From Dictyoglomus sp. (GTDB lineage: Bacteria; Dictyoglomota; Dictyoglomia; Dictyoglomales; Dictyoglomaceae), in NCBI GenBank assembly GCA_025060475.1, contig JANXBZ010000003.1, positions 81,878-145,877 of the forward strand: 64,000 nucleotides of DNA. The letters run 5' to 3'. This document shows positions 16,528 to 25,568 of the stretch, piece by piece; the first letter of the stretch is position 1, and each line of letters starts with the position of its first letter. The translations under genes were made by a program, and so were the position numbers. Below the pieces are notes generated by a model. The model was not told where the DNA came from. It made no database searches and saw nothing but the letters and a program-made list of their open reading frames with translations.

Positions 16528-17985
16528 ATGGTTTTAAAGAATAAGAAATGGGATGAAAAATATTTTTTTAGAATGAGAGAAGAGGTTCTGAATACATGGC
16601 ACACAGGAAAAGAAGTAGATTTGAAATCGGGTATTGAATATCATAAATCTCTTCCTCTAGAAAAACAATTTGACTATGTTCTAAGAAATGGAGAAAAGGA
16701 GAATAAAATACTCCTACAGCCTAGAGCAGGAGTTCCAATTCTTAAGGAACATATTGAATTATTAAAATATCTTCAAGATAATGAAGCTGATCTTTTACCT
16801 ACAACTATTGATAGTTATACTCGTCAAAATAGATATAGAGAAGCACAATTGGGATTAGATGAAAGCTTAAAAGAAGGAAGATCTTTGCTAAATGGTTTTC
16901 CAGCAGTAAATTATGGGGTTAGAGGATGCAGAGAAATTATAGAAAATGTTAAAATTCCAGTAGAGGTGAGACATGGTTCTCCTGATGCAAGACTTTTGGC
17001 AGAGATAACCTTATGTTCTGGTTTTACGTCTTTCGAAGGAGGAGGAATAACCTATAATATACCCTATGCAAAAGATGTTCCTTTAGAGAATTCTCTTATT
17101 TATTGGCAATATGTGGATTACTTAGTGGGTTATTATGCAGAAAATGGAGTAATTATAAACCGAGAATCTTTTGGCCCATTAACTGGAACCTTGGTTCCTC
17201 CGTGTATATCAATAAGCATAGGAATTATTGAAGCTCTTTTAGCAGTAGAACAAGGAGTCAAAAGTTTCAGTGTAGGATATGGGGAAGGTGGAAATATTGT
17301 TCAAGATGTGGCTGCAATAAAAGTTATGAAGAGACTAACAGAGAAATATCTTAAAGATTTTGGATATTATGATGTTCATATTACTACAGTTTTACATCAT
17401 TGGATGGGAGGGTTTCCAGAAGATGAAGCAAGAGCTTTTGCTGTGATAACTTATGGTACCATTGCAGGATTTTTGGGTTCTGTATCAAAGATTATTGTTA
17501 AAACTCCGCAAGAAGCTATTGGAATTCCTACTAAAGAAGCAAATGCTCAAGCCCTAAGAAATACTCGACAAACTCTTCAGATGTTAGAAAATCAATATTT
17601 TCTAGATCAAAAACTTGTTGAGGAAGAAGAAAAAATTATTGAGGAAGAAGTAAAAAGTATTTTAGATAAAGTTTATACGCTTGGAGAAGGAGATTTTTTA
17701 ATTGGTACTGTAAGAGCTTTTTCTTCTGGAGTTTTAGATGTACCTTTTGCTCCTAGTAGATTTGCCCATGGAAGAGTTATGCCAATAAGAGATAATAACG
17801 GTGCTATCAGATTTTTTGATTTTGGAAATTTACCTATTCCTACTGAAATAAAGGATTTTCATAAAGAGAAAATTGAGGAAAGATCTAAGTTTGAGGGAAG
17901 ACCTGTGAGTTTTCAGATGGTTCTTGATGACATATATGCAATAAGTAAAGGAAGACTTATAGGAAGATTTAAAAAGGGAACCTAA
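16528..17985 (+). CDS. glmE: Methylaspartate (glutamate) mutase, catalytic E subunit
   Basis: 485 residues, the expected length. The TIM-barrel catalytic subunit shows family segments such as LLPTTIDSYTRQNRY, NGFPAVNYG and VRHGSPDARLL near the substrate site. It holds the adenosylcobalamin radical chemistry with GlmS. RBS AAGGAGATG precedes the ATG at 16528. It is followed within 2 nt by the ammonia-lyase gene. Confidence 0.94.
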   Translation: MVLKNKKWDEKYFFRMREEVLNTWHTGKEVDLKSGIEYHKSLPLEKQFDYVLRNGEKENKILLQPRAGVPILKEHIELLKYLQDNEADLLPTTIDSYTRQNRYREAQLGLDESLKEGRSLLNGFPAVNYGVRGCREIIENVKIPVEVRHGSPDARLLAEITLCSGFTSFEGGGITYNIPYAKDVPLENSLIYWQYVDYLVGYYAENGVIINRESFGPLTGTLVPPCISISIGIIEALLAVEQGVKSFSVGYGEGGNIVQDVAAIKVMKRLTEKYLKDFGYYDVHITTVLHHWMGGFPEDEARAFAVITYGTIAGFLGSVSKIIVKTPQEAIGIPTKEANAQALRNTRQTLQMLENQYFLDQKLVEEEEKIIEEEVKSILDKVYTLGEGDFLIGTVRAFSSGVLDVPFAPSRFAHGRVMPIRDNNGAIRFFDFGNLPIPTEIKDFHKEKIEERSKFEGRPVSFQMVLDDIYAISKGRLIGRFKKGT

Positions 17986-17987
17986 TA

Positions 17988-19229
17988 ATGAGAATAAATT
18001 CTGCATTATATTCTATAGGATTATCAGGATTTTATTTTGATGATCAAAGAGCTATAAAAGCAGGTGCTCGAGAAGATGGCTTTGCATACAGGGGTACTCC
18101 ATTAACTCCTGGTTATGAATCAGTAAGACAAAAAGGAGAAAGTTTATCCATAATTTTCATACTAGAAAATGGATGTATAGCTTATGGAGATTGTTCTGCC
18201 ATTCAATATTCTGGTGCAGGAGGAAGAGAACCATTATTTAGAGCAAAAGATTTCTTCGAGATTTTAGACAAAAAAATCTTTCCTTTTCTTTTGGGAAAAG
18301 AGTGGAATAGCTTCAAAGAGTTATCAGAAATTATTGAAAATTGGGAAGAAAATGGTAAAAAATTGCATTCCGCGTTAAGATATGGAATAACGCAAGCTAT
18401 TCTTGATGCTTTTGCAAAATCTACAAAAAAAACTATGACAGAAATTATTGCTGAAGAATATAATCTTCCTATTATTGTAAAGTCTATTCCTATATTTTGC
18501 CAATCAGGAGATGATAGGTATATCAATGCAGATAAAATGATTATAAAAAGGGTTGATGTTTTACCTCATGCATTAATAAATAATGTGGAAACTAAATTAG
18601 GTTGGAGAGGAGAAAAATTAATAGAATACTTAGGTTGGTTAAAAGAAAGAATAAAAATTTTAGCAGGGGAAGATTATAAACCCATATTTCATATTGATGT
18701 TTATGGGACTATAGGTTTAGCTTTTCAGTATAATCTAGATGAAATAGTAGAATATTTGTATAAATTAGAAAAAATAGTTTATCCCAATAAGTTAAGAATT
18801 GAGGGACCTGTAGATTTGGAGAGTAAAGAAAAACAAATTGAATATCTAACAAAATTAAGGAAAAAGTTGAAAGAAAAAGGTATAAATGTAGACATAGTTG
18901 CAGATGAATGGTGCAATAGTTTAGAAGATATAGAAGAATTTGTTAATGCAGAAGCTGTAGATATGATTCAAATAAAAACTCCTGTTTTAGGAAGTGTACA
19001 TAAGTCTATAGAAGCAGTTTTGTTTTGTAAGAATAATAATGTAGGAGCTTATGTGGGAGGAACATGTAACGAAACTGATAGGTCAGCACAAATTTCAGTT
19101 CATATTGCTCTAGCAACTCAAGCAGACCAAATTTTAGCAAAACCTGGCATGGGAGTAGATGAAGGATTAATGATTGTCTATAATGAAATGCAGAGGACTT
19201 TAAGTATTCTTAAAGCAAAAGGATATTAA
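17988..19229 (+). CDS. mal: Methylaspartate ammonia-lyase
   Basis: 413 residues, an enolase-superfamily enzyme that eliminates ammonia from 3-methylaspartate to give mesaconate. Family segments include DDQRAIKAGAREDGFAY at the N-terminus, metal-site acids on successive strands (HIDVYGTIG, RIEGPVD, VADEWCN) and the catalytic lysine in MIQIKTP. Length and position after glmE fit the standard pathway. Confidence 0.95.
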   Translation: MRINSALYSIGLSGFYFDDQRAIKAGAREDGFAYRGTPLTPGYESVRQKGESLSIIFILENGCIAYGDCSAIQYSGAGGREPLFRAKDFFEILDKKIFPFLLGKEWNSFKELSEIIENWEENGKKLHSALRYGITQAILDAFAKSTKKTMTEIIAEEYNLPIIVKSIPIFCQSGDDRYINADKMIIKRVDVLPHALINNVETKLGWRGEKLIEYLGWLKERIKILAGEDYKPIFHIDVYGTIGLAFQYNLDEIVEYLYKLEKIVYPNKLRIEGPVDLESKEKQIEYLTKLRKKLKEKGINVDIVADEWCNSLEDIEEFVNAEAVDMIQIKTPVLGSVHKSIEAVLFCKNNNVGAYVGGTCNETDRSAQISVHIALATQADQILAKPGMGVDEGLMIVYNEMQRTLSILKAKGY

Positions 19230-19232
19230 TAG

Positions 19233-20570
19233 ATGTTAAAGATATATTCTCCCACTGCAATTTTGGGATATGGCTTTCCAATAGAAAGTTATAAAAAAGC
19301 TTTAGAGTTAAATCCAGATGTTATTGCAGTGGATGCAGGCTCTACAGATCCAGGTCCATATTATCTTGGAAAGGGAATTTCTTTTGTAGAAAAAGAAGCA
19401 ACTAAAAGAGATCTTTCTTTATTATTGGAAATGGCAAAAAAGAAAGATATTCCCCTAATTATTGGAAGCGCTGGAGGCTGTGGCACAAAAACTTCAGTAG
19501 AATGGACTTTAAATATTGTAAAGGAAATTTGTAAAAAGGAAAAAATGCATTTTAATATAGCTCTTATTTTTTCTGATGTTTCAAAAGAAAGGGTATTGCA
19601 AGCATTAAGGAAGGGAAAAATTAAAAGTTTAGACGGTTCTCATGAATTAAAAGAAAATGATGTATTAAATTCAACAAATATCGTTGCTCAAATAGGAGTA
19701 AAACCTTTTATCGATGCTTTAGAAAAAAATAGTCAAATAATCATAGCAGGAAGAAGTTATGATCCCAATCCATTCTCAGCTTTGCCTTTAATGAAGGGAT
19801 ATGATAGAGGCCTTTCTTTTCATTTGGGAAAGATTTTAGAATGTGGTGCTATAGCTTGTGAACCTGGAAGTGGAAGGGATGGTTTAATGGGAGTAATCTT
19901 TGAAGACCGATTTGAAGTTTTTCCTTTAGATGAAAGAAAAAAATGTACTGTTTTATCTGTTGCATCTCATACTTTGTATGAAAAAAGTGATCCTTATCAT
20001 TTGTATGGTCCTGATGGGATGATTAATCTAGAAGATACAGTATTTTTACAAAAAGATGAAAGAACAGTAATAGTTAAAGGTTCAAAATTTATTCCATCGG
20101 TCAAAAAATGGATAAAGATTGAAGGTGCGGAATTTTTAGGTTATAGGGGGGTTTGCATAGCTGGTATAAGGGATCCTATTATGATTTCTAAAATAGATGA
20201 AATATTAAAAGCTCAGTATAAGATTCTGGAAGAGAATTTTCCTAAATTGTTAGGACAATATAAAATAAGTTTTCATATATATGGTAAAAATGGAGTAATG
20301 GGACCATGGGAAAAGGAAAAGAGAACTTCCCATGAACTTGGATTGGTAATAGAAGTTTTAAGTAAAAATAGGAAAATAACAAAAACTATATTGGGATTTA
20401 TAAGATCTTCTCTTCTTCATTTTGGGTATGAAGGAAGAATTTCTACTGCAGGAAATTTAGCCTTTCCCTTCTCTCCAGCAGAAAGTATATGGGGAGAGGC
20501 TTATAGATTTAGTGTTTATCATCTAATTAATGAAGAATTAGAATTTCCTATGGAAGTCTTTAAAATATGA
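19233..20570 (+). CDS. AtuA-like (DUF1446) protein of unknown reaction
   Basis: 445 residues. The opening (AILGYGFPIESYKKALE, then VIAVDAGSTDPGPYYLG) and the glycine-rich SAGGCGTKTSVE and AGRSYDPNPF segments match the AtuA/DUF1446 family, first named from acyclic terpene utilisation. No reaction is firmly assigned. It starts 3 nt after mal and overlaps the DUF4387 gene by 4 nt. It may handle mesaconate, citramalate or a CoA derivative, but this is inference from context only. Confidence 0.78.
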   Translation: MLKIYSPTAILGYGFPIESYKKALELNPDVIAVDAGSTDPGPYYLGKGISFVEKEATKRDLSLLLEMAKKKDIPLIIGSAGGCGTKTSVEWTLNIVKEICKKEKMHFNIALIFSDVSKERVLQALRKGKIKSLDGSHELKENDVLNSTNIVAQIGVKPFIDALEKNSQIIIAGRSYDPNPFSALPLMKGYDRGLSFHLGKILECGAIACEPGSGRDGLMGVIFEDRFEVFPLDERKKCTVLSVASHTLYEKSDPYHLYGPDGMINLEDTVFLQKDERTVIVKGSKFIPSVKKWIKIEGAEFLGYRGVCIAGIRDPIMISKIDEILKAQYKILEENFPKLLGQYKISFHIYGKNGVMGPWEKEKRTSHELGLVIEVLSKNRKITKTILGFIRSSLLHFGYEGRISTAGNLAFPFSPAESIWGEAYRFSVYHLINEELEFPMEVFKI

Positions 20571-20887
20571 GTAAACTTATTAATTTAGCAAAAATTATAA
20601 GAACAAAAAATAGTGGGCCTTTTGTTTTAACCATTGATATAATTTTAAAAGACAAGGAAATCTATGAAAGATTAAAAAAGAAAAACTATTTTTCTAGAGA
20701 ATGGTGGGCAAAAACTTATAATATAGATATAGAAGATGTATTATCTATAGTTTATTTTGATCCAGTTTGTGCAGTAAAAGCAAATATAAGAAGATTTGTA
20801 TCCTCGGGAGATTTTGGAGATACTGATGTGTATGGAGCTCAACAGCATGCTCCTTTATTAGAGGTGGAAATAGATGAGAATTGTTAA
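20567..20887 (+). CDS. DUF4387 protein
   Basis: 106 residues. The sequence LAKIIRTKNSGPFVLTIDI with the later FDPVCAVKANIRR and GDTDVYGAQQHAPLL is the DUF4387 pattern. Members often sit next to, or are fused to, AtuA-like proteins, as the overlapping upstream gene shows. The function is unknown; it could be a small subunit of the AtuA-like enzyme. Its end overlaps the mesaconase alpha gene by 14 nt. Confidence 0.75.
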   Translation: MSKLINLAKIIRTKNSGPFVLTIDIILKDKEIYERLKKKNYFSREWWAKTYNIDIEDVLSIVYFDPVCAVKANIRRFVSSGDFGDTDVYGAQQHAPLLEVEIDENC

Positions 20888-21713
20888 AGGAGAGGAGATA
20901 TACAAATTAGTAAAAAAACTTATAGAAGATGCTAATTTTGAATTACCTTCAGATGTTCTTACTGCTCTAATGAGGGCAAAAGAATTAGAAGAAAATATAA
21001 ATGCCAGAATAGCTTTAGATATTTTAATAGAAAACGCAAAGATAGCTAAAGAAAAAAGAATTCCTATATGTCAAGATTGTGGAATGGTTGTAATATTCAT
21101 AGAAAAGGGAGAGGAAGTCTTTATAGATGGCCCTATAGAAGAATTCCTAAATAAAGCGGTGAGTGAAGCTTATTTAGATAACTATCTTAGAAGTTCTGTA
21201 GTTAAAGATCCCCTTCTAAGGGAAAATACTAAAGATAATACTCCACCAATTATTCATTGGAACTGTGTTCCTGGAAAAAAAATTAGAATATCAGTTATGA
21301 TAAAAGGATTTGGAAGCGAAAATGCAAGTACAGTAAAAATGCTAAATCCTACTTTAAGTAAAGATGAGATAATAAGTGAAGTTGTAGATCATGTTAAAGA
21401 ATATGGACCAAATACTTGTCCTCCATTAATTGTAGGTTTAGGAATTGGTGGGACTATGGAAAAAGCTATTTATCTTTCTAAGAAGGCTATATTAAGACCT
21501 ATATATAGTAGAAACAAAAAATCTCATCTAAGGGAACTTGAAGAGGAGCTTCTTTATAAAGTTAACGCTTTAAATATTGGACCAGGAGGATTAGGAGGAA
21601 AAACTACAGCTCTAGATGTTCATATTGAAGAGTATCCTACTCATATTGCAGGTTTGCCTTTAGCCATTAATCTTCAATGTTATGCTGTAAGATTTAAGGA
21701 AATAGAGATATGA
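20874..21713 (+). CDS. Class I fumarate hydratase-type alpha subunit, probable mesaconase
   Basis: 279 residues, N-terminal-domain type of class I (4Fe-4S) fumarase/L-tartrate dehydratase. PICQDCG (C66, C69) and later cysteines C131 and C182 (NTCPP) are candidate cluster ligands; GLGIGGTMEKA is a family segment. In this operon, after methylaspartate ammonia-lyase, hydration of mesaconate to citramalate is the likely reaction, though fumarase activity cannot be excluded. It overlaps the beta subunit by 4 nt. Confidence 0.88.
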   Translation: MRIVKGEEIYKLVKKLIEDANFELPSDVLTALMRAKELEENINARIALDILIENAKIAKEKRIPICQDCGMVVIFIEKGEEVFIDGPIEEFLNKAVSEAYLDNYLRSSVVKDPLLRENTKDNTPPIIHWNCVPGKKIRISVMIKGFGSENASTVKMLNPTLSKDEIISEVVDHVKEYGPNTCPPLIVGLGIGGTMEKAIYLSKKAILRPIYSRNKKSHLRELEEELLYKVNALNIGPGGLGGKTTALDVHIEEYPTHIAGLPLAINLQCYAVRFKEIEI

Positions 21714-22234
21714 AAAAAATAGAATTACCTTTAAAAGAAGAGGATATTTTAAATTTAAAAGTAGGAGAATGGGTCGAATTAAATGGTCCTTGCTATTCTG
21801 CAAGAGATTCTGCTCATAGAAGAATTTGTGAAGCATTAGAAAAGGGGGAGAAGCTTCCTATAGATTTAAAAGGAATCACTATTTACTATATGGGACCTTC
21901 ACCTGCACCTCCTGGAAGAATTATTGGTTCTTGTGGGCCTACAACGAGCAAAAGGATGGATCCTTTTACTCCGAAGCTTCTCTCCCTTGGAGTTAAAGGA
22001 TTTATAGGAAAAGGGAAAAGAAATATAGAAGTAAGAGATGCTATTAAAAATTTTAAAGGTATTTATTTTGTAACTATAGGTGGAGCAGGTGCGTATCTTT
22101 CAGAAAAAATTAAAAAAATAGAGTTAGTAGCTTACGAGGATTTAGGACCTGAAGCAATATATTATCTTGAGCTTTTTCATTTTCCTGTGATGGTAGCAAT
22201 AGATTCTTATGGGAGAGATTTCTTTGACAAATGA
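21710..22234 (+). CDS. Class I fumarate hydratase-type beta subunit, probable mesaconase
   Basis: 174 residues. The beta domain of class I hydro-lyases is recognised from IYYMGPSPAPPGRIIGSCGPTTS (read from about residue 56), the GKGKR segment and YFVTIGGAGAYLS. It pairs with the alpha subunit encoded directly upstream. Start overlaps the alpha stop (ATGA), consistent with a 1:1 complex. Confidence 0.88.
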   Translation: MKKIELPLKEEDILNLKVGEWVELNGPCYSARDSAHRRICEALEKGEKLPIDLKGITIYYMGPSPAPPGRIIGSCGPTTSKRMDPFTPKLLSLGVKGFIGKGKRNIEVRDAIKNFKGIYFVTIGGAGAYLSEKIKKIELVAYEDLGPEAIYYLELFHFPVMVAIDSYGRDFFDK

Positions 22235-23160
22235 AACTAGAAAAAGTCCTTCTAAATAAGGCTATATACTATGCACCAAGAGGGGAAGTAAGATTAATTC
22301 TATTAGGAAATGTTATTTCTCATAATTTTCTTTCTCCTTTTGACAAGTTAATTGGAATAGTTGGAGATAGCGGTTCGGGAAAATCTTTACTTATAAAGGG
22401 AATTTTTCCAGGGTTGAATTTGACTAACGATGATGAAGGTATTTATAGAAGACCTTTACCTTTACTTGAAGATTTTGAGAGAAATAATTTTTATGAGTAT
22501 ATATATCATGTAGATATACGCTTTGAAATGGCTTTTACTCCTATTTATCTTTTAGGAGAGGCAATTTTAAAGGCTTTAGAAAGAGATAAGAAAGTTGTAG
22601 TGGAGCACTTTGAGATTATTTATCCCTATATAAAAAGAAATGCAGATATTTTAATTGGAATAGGAGAAGAAGTTATAGTGGTTCGTCCTAATATATTTGG
22701 CCCCGAACCTCAAGAAATTGTAGAAATTGTTTTTAAATCCTTGCCTTACCGCTTACAAGCCCATACTGCAGAAGATATAACTGGCTTAGTTTTAGAAGAA
22801 TATGGATATTCAAGGTTAATAGAGGCCCATAGTGATATTAAACATGGTTTTGTTATTACTCTAAAAGAAAAACCTTTATTAGATATTCCCTTCATTGAGG
22901 AAGAAGTTAGAAAATACCTAAGAAAAAATTTAGATGTCTCTTATCATGATCATCAGCATATTAAAATTGGAGAAAAAATAGTTAAATGCACAGGACCAAG
23001 ACTTCACGTGAAAAATACTGAAGAAATTAAAGAATTTTATCTATTTCCAGAATACATATATTCTTCTTCTGAGAATTGTTATTTATTAGTTGGTTTTGTA
23101 AATAGAGAAGAGTATAATAAAATACTTATTAAATTCAATAAGAAAAAGGAAGAACTATGA
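22231..23160 (+). CDS. P-loop protein with AlaRS second-additional-domain-like region
   Basis: 309 residues of uncertain function. A Walker A motif GDSGSGKS lies at 45-52 after a beta-rich lead, and the middle reads like a small NTPase or kinase. The C-terminal half contains HTAEDITG and a histidine-rich [10 protein letters not shown] with a later Cys, resembling the alanyl-tRNA synthetase additional/editing-type domain seen in proteins of methylaspartate operons. Overlaps with both neighbours (4 nt each) tie it to the mesaconase and rph genes. It might be a regulator, metal or cofactor handler; I do not assign a reaction. Confidence 0.6.
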   Translation: MKLEKVLLNKAIYYAPRGEVRLILLGNVISHNFLSPFDKLIGIVGDSGSGKSLLIKGIFPGLNLTNDDEGIYRRPLPLLEDFERNNFYEYIYHVDIRFEMAFTPIYLLGEAILKALERDKKVVVEHFEIIYPYIKRNADILIGIGEEVIVVRPNIFGPEPQEIVEIVFKSLPYRLQAHTAEDITGLVLEEYGYSRLIEAHSDIKHGFVITLKEKPLLDIPFIEEEVRKYLRKNLDVSYHDHQHIKIGEKIVKCTGPRLHVKNTEEIKEFYLFPEYIYSSSENCYLLVGFVNREEYNKILIKFNKKKEEL

Positions 23161-23879
23161 TAAGGGCAGATAAGAGAACAAATGAAGATTTAAGACCTAT
23201 TAAAATTATAAGAAATTATCTTAAATATCCCTTAGGGTCTGTTTTAATAGAAATGGGAGAAACAAAAGTTATATGTTCTGTGTCTTTAGAAGATAAAGTT
23301 CCACCATTTTTAAAAGGAACAAATCAAGGATGGCTTACAGCAGAGTATGGAATGCTTCCTGGGTCAACACCTGAAAGAAAGGTTAGAGATATAACAAAGG
23401 GTGTTCTTAATGGAAGATCTCAAGAAATTCAGAGACTTATTGGTAGAGCCTTAAGAGCTGTTGTAGATTTAACAAAAATTGGTGAAAGAACCCTTTGGAT
23501 TGATGCAGATGTAATTCAAGCAGATGGAGGAACAAGAACTGCTGCAATTTCAGGAGCTTTTGTGGCTTTGGTTGATGCCTTAAGTAAATTAAAGAAAGAT
23601 GGCATTATTAAAGAAATTCCCATAAAAGAGTTCTTGGCTGCTGTTTCTGTGGGAATTGTTAATGGGGAGATACTTTTAGATCTTGTTGCTCAGGAAGATA
23701 TGAGAGCAGAAGTTGATTTTAATGTTGTTATGACTGAAAGTTTTAAAATTGTGGAAATTCAGGGTACGGCAGAAAAAGTTCCTTTTACTATGGAACAATT
23801 ACAAAAAATGTTAAAATTAGCACAAAAAGGAATATCTCAAATTATTGAGATACAAAAGAAGGCTTTAGGCATACAATGA
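23157..23879 (+). CDS. rph: Ribonuclease PH
   Basis: 240 residues of typical length. RNase PH signatures include the phosphate-binding [15 protein letters not shown] segment ([10 protein letters not shown]), the N-terminal RTNEDLRP and [12 protein letters not shown]. It trims tRNA 3' ends phosphorolytically. It overlaps the preceding gene by 4 nt and rdgB by 4 nt, so housekeeping RNA processing is joined to the methylaspartate operon. Confidence 0.95.
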   Translation: MIRADKRTNEDLRPIKIIRNYLKYPLGSVLIEMGETKVICSVSLEDKVPPFLKGTNQGWLTAEYGMLPGSTPERKVRDITKGVLNGRSQEIQRLIGRALRAVVDLTKIGERTLWIDADVIQADGGTRTAAISGAFVALVDALSKLKKDGIIKEIPIKEFLAAVSVGIVNGEILLDLVAQEDMRAEVDFNVVMTESFKIVEIQGTAEKVPFTMEQLQKMLKLAQKGISQIIEIQKKALGIQ

Positions 23880-24484
23880 AAAAGATTATTTTAGCTACAT
23901 TAAATGAAAATAAAATAAAGGAGATAAAAGAAATTTTACCTGATTTAAAGGATTTTTTTGTTTCTCCACAAGAATTTTCTATATTTTCTTTTCCAGAAGA
24001 AACAGGAAAAGATTATAAAGAAAATGCCTATATAAAAGCCTTATTTGTTTGTGAAAAAACAAATCTTCCTTCTATAGGAGAAGATTCAGGACTTGAAATT
24101 GATTTTCTGGGAGGAGCCCCAGGTATATATTCTGCAAGATTTGGTGGAAACATTTCTTTTTCAGAGAAAATGAAAATTATCTTAGAAAAAATGAAAAATG
24201 TCCCTTGGGAGGAAAGAACTGCTGAATTTGTTTGTACTCTAGCTATTGTTCTTCCAGAAAAGAAAAAAGAACCAATCTTTATAGAAGGTAGAGTAAAGGG
24301 ATATATATATTGGGAACCAAAAGGAGATAATGGATTTGGATATGATCCCATATTTTATTATCCAGAATATAAATGTACCTTTGGAGAATTAACATTACAA
24401 GAAAAGAACAAAATTAGTCATAGAGCAAAGGCCTTTCTGAAAGCAGGAGATATTTTAAAAAAAATTGTAAAGGGGGAAATTTAA
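23876..24484 (+). CDS. rdgB: XTP/dITP pyrophosphatase (RdgB/HAM1)
   Basis: 202 residues. [11 protein letters not shown] near the N-terminus, [11 protein letters not shown] at the metal site, [11 protein letters not shown] and GFGYDPIF are HAM1/RdgB motifs. The enzyme removes deaminated purine nucleotides. The rph-rdgB pairing is common in bacteria. Overlaps rph by 4 nt. Confidence 0.95.
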   Translation: MKKIILATLNENKIKEIKEILPDLKDFFVSPQEFSIFSFPEETGKDYKENAYIKALFVCEKTNLPSIGEDSGLEIDFLGGAPGIYSARFGGNISFSEKMKIILEKMKNVPWEERTAEFVCTLAIVLPEKKKEPIFIEGRVKGYIYWEPKGDNGFGYDPIFYYPEYKCTFGELTLQEKNKISHRAKAFLKAGDILKKIVKGEI

Positions 24485-24865
24485 ATGACAAAAGAAGTTC
24501 TTATTACTAATAAAGCTCCAAAAGCTATTGGTCCTTACTCTCAAGCTGTCAAAGTGGGAAATTTTATCTTTATATCAGGACAGATTCCTATAGATCCAGA
24601 TACTGGAGAGGTTATAGATGGGGATATAAAAGAACAAACAAAAAGAGTGTTAGAAAATATAAAAGGAATATTAGAAAGTGTTTCCTGTTCTTTAAATAAT
24701 GTGGTTAAAACCACAGTTTTTCTTAAAAATCTTGATGATTTCTCTGCTATGAACGAAATATATGCAACTTATTTTCCTGAAAATCCACCTGCAAGATCAA
24801 CTATTGAGGTATCAAAACTTCCAAAAGGAGTAAGCATAGAAATTGAAGCTATTGCTATAATCTAG
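24485..24865 (+). CDS. ridA: RidA family enamine/imine deaminase
   Basis: 126 residues with the YjgF/YER057c/UK114 profile: the N-terminal [16 protein letters not shown], the SGQIP segment and the C-terminal [15 protein letters not shown] with the active-site Arg. RidA hydrolyses reactive enamines such as 2-aminoacrylate made by PLP enzymes. Starts on the base after the rdgB stop. Confidence 0.94.
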   Translation: MTKEVLITNKAPKAIGPYSQAVKVGNFIFISGQIPIDPDTGEVIDGDIKEQTKRVLENIKGILESVSCSLNNVVKTTVFLKNLDDFSAMNEIYATYFPENPPARSTIEVSKLPKGVSIEIEAIAII

Positions 24866-24873
24866 AGGAAAAG

Positions 24874-25554
24874 ATGATTCCTTTAAGGGATAATATTCCT
24901 CCAAAAAGATATCCATTAGTAAATAAAACTTTAATTATTATTAACTTTATTATATTCTTTTGGGAGTTAGGATTACCAGGAAATTATCGAGAGTATATAT
25001 TTTGGAAATTTGGATTTATTCCTCAAAGATTCTTAGAATTAAATTTTCTTCCTTCAAATCTTTTTACTTTGATTTCTTCGTTATTTCTTCATGGTGGTTG
25101 GGCACATATTTTAGGAAATATGCTTTTTTTATGGATTTTTGGAGATAATGTGGAAGGGAGTATGGGGCATTTCAGATACTTATTATTTTATCTAAGTGCA
25201 GGTATAGTTGCTAATATTATTCAAGGATTTTTTAGTTTCAATAAACTTATTCCTACAATTGGGGCCAGTGGGGCAATAGCAGGGGTTTTGGGAGCATACT
25301 TAGTTTACTTTCCAGGAGCTAAAATTCTTACTTTAGTTTTTTTAGGGTTTTTTATTGAATTCATCTATATTCCAGCAAGTTTTTTTCTAGTTCTTTGGTT
25401 CTTAGTACAATTTTTCTCAGGAATGGCTTCTTTGGCTCTTTATGAAATAACTGGTGGTATAGCTTGGTGGGCTCATATTGGTGGTTTTCTTTTTGGAATA
25501 ATTATTGCTCCCTTTTTAAGAAAATATAGAAGGTATTACTTTTACTATTTTTAA
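24874..25554 (+). CDS. Rhomboid family intramembrane serine protease
   Basis: 226 residues with about six transmembrane segments. The catalytic GASGA motif gives Ser132, and His201 lies in AHIGGF; HILGNMLFLWIFG carries the oxyanion-region His and Asn. It cleaves membrane proteins within the bilayer. It lies 8 nt after ridA and 14 nt before a membrane-linked ClpP-fold protease; the two proteases are likely co-transcribed. Confidence 0.92.
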   Translation: MIPLRDNIPPKRYPLVNKTLIIINFIIFFWELGLPGNYREYIFWKFGFIPQRFLELNFLPSNLFTLISSLFLHGGWAHILGNMLFLWIFGDNVEGSMGHFRYLLFYLSAGIVANIIQGFFSFNKLIPTIGASGAIAGVLGAYLVYFPGAKILTLVFLGFFIEFIYIPASFFLVLWFLVQFFSGMASLALYEITGGIAWWAHIGGFLFGIIIAPFLRKYRRYYFYYF

Positions 25555-25568
25555 AAGGAGGAATATTT

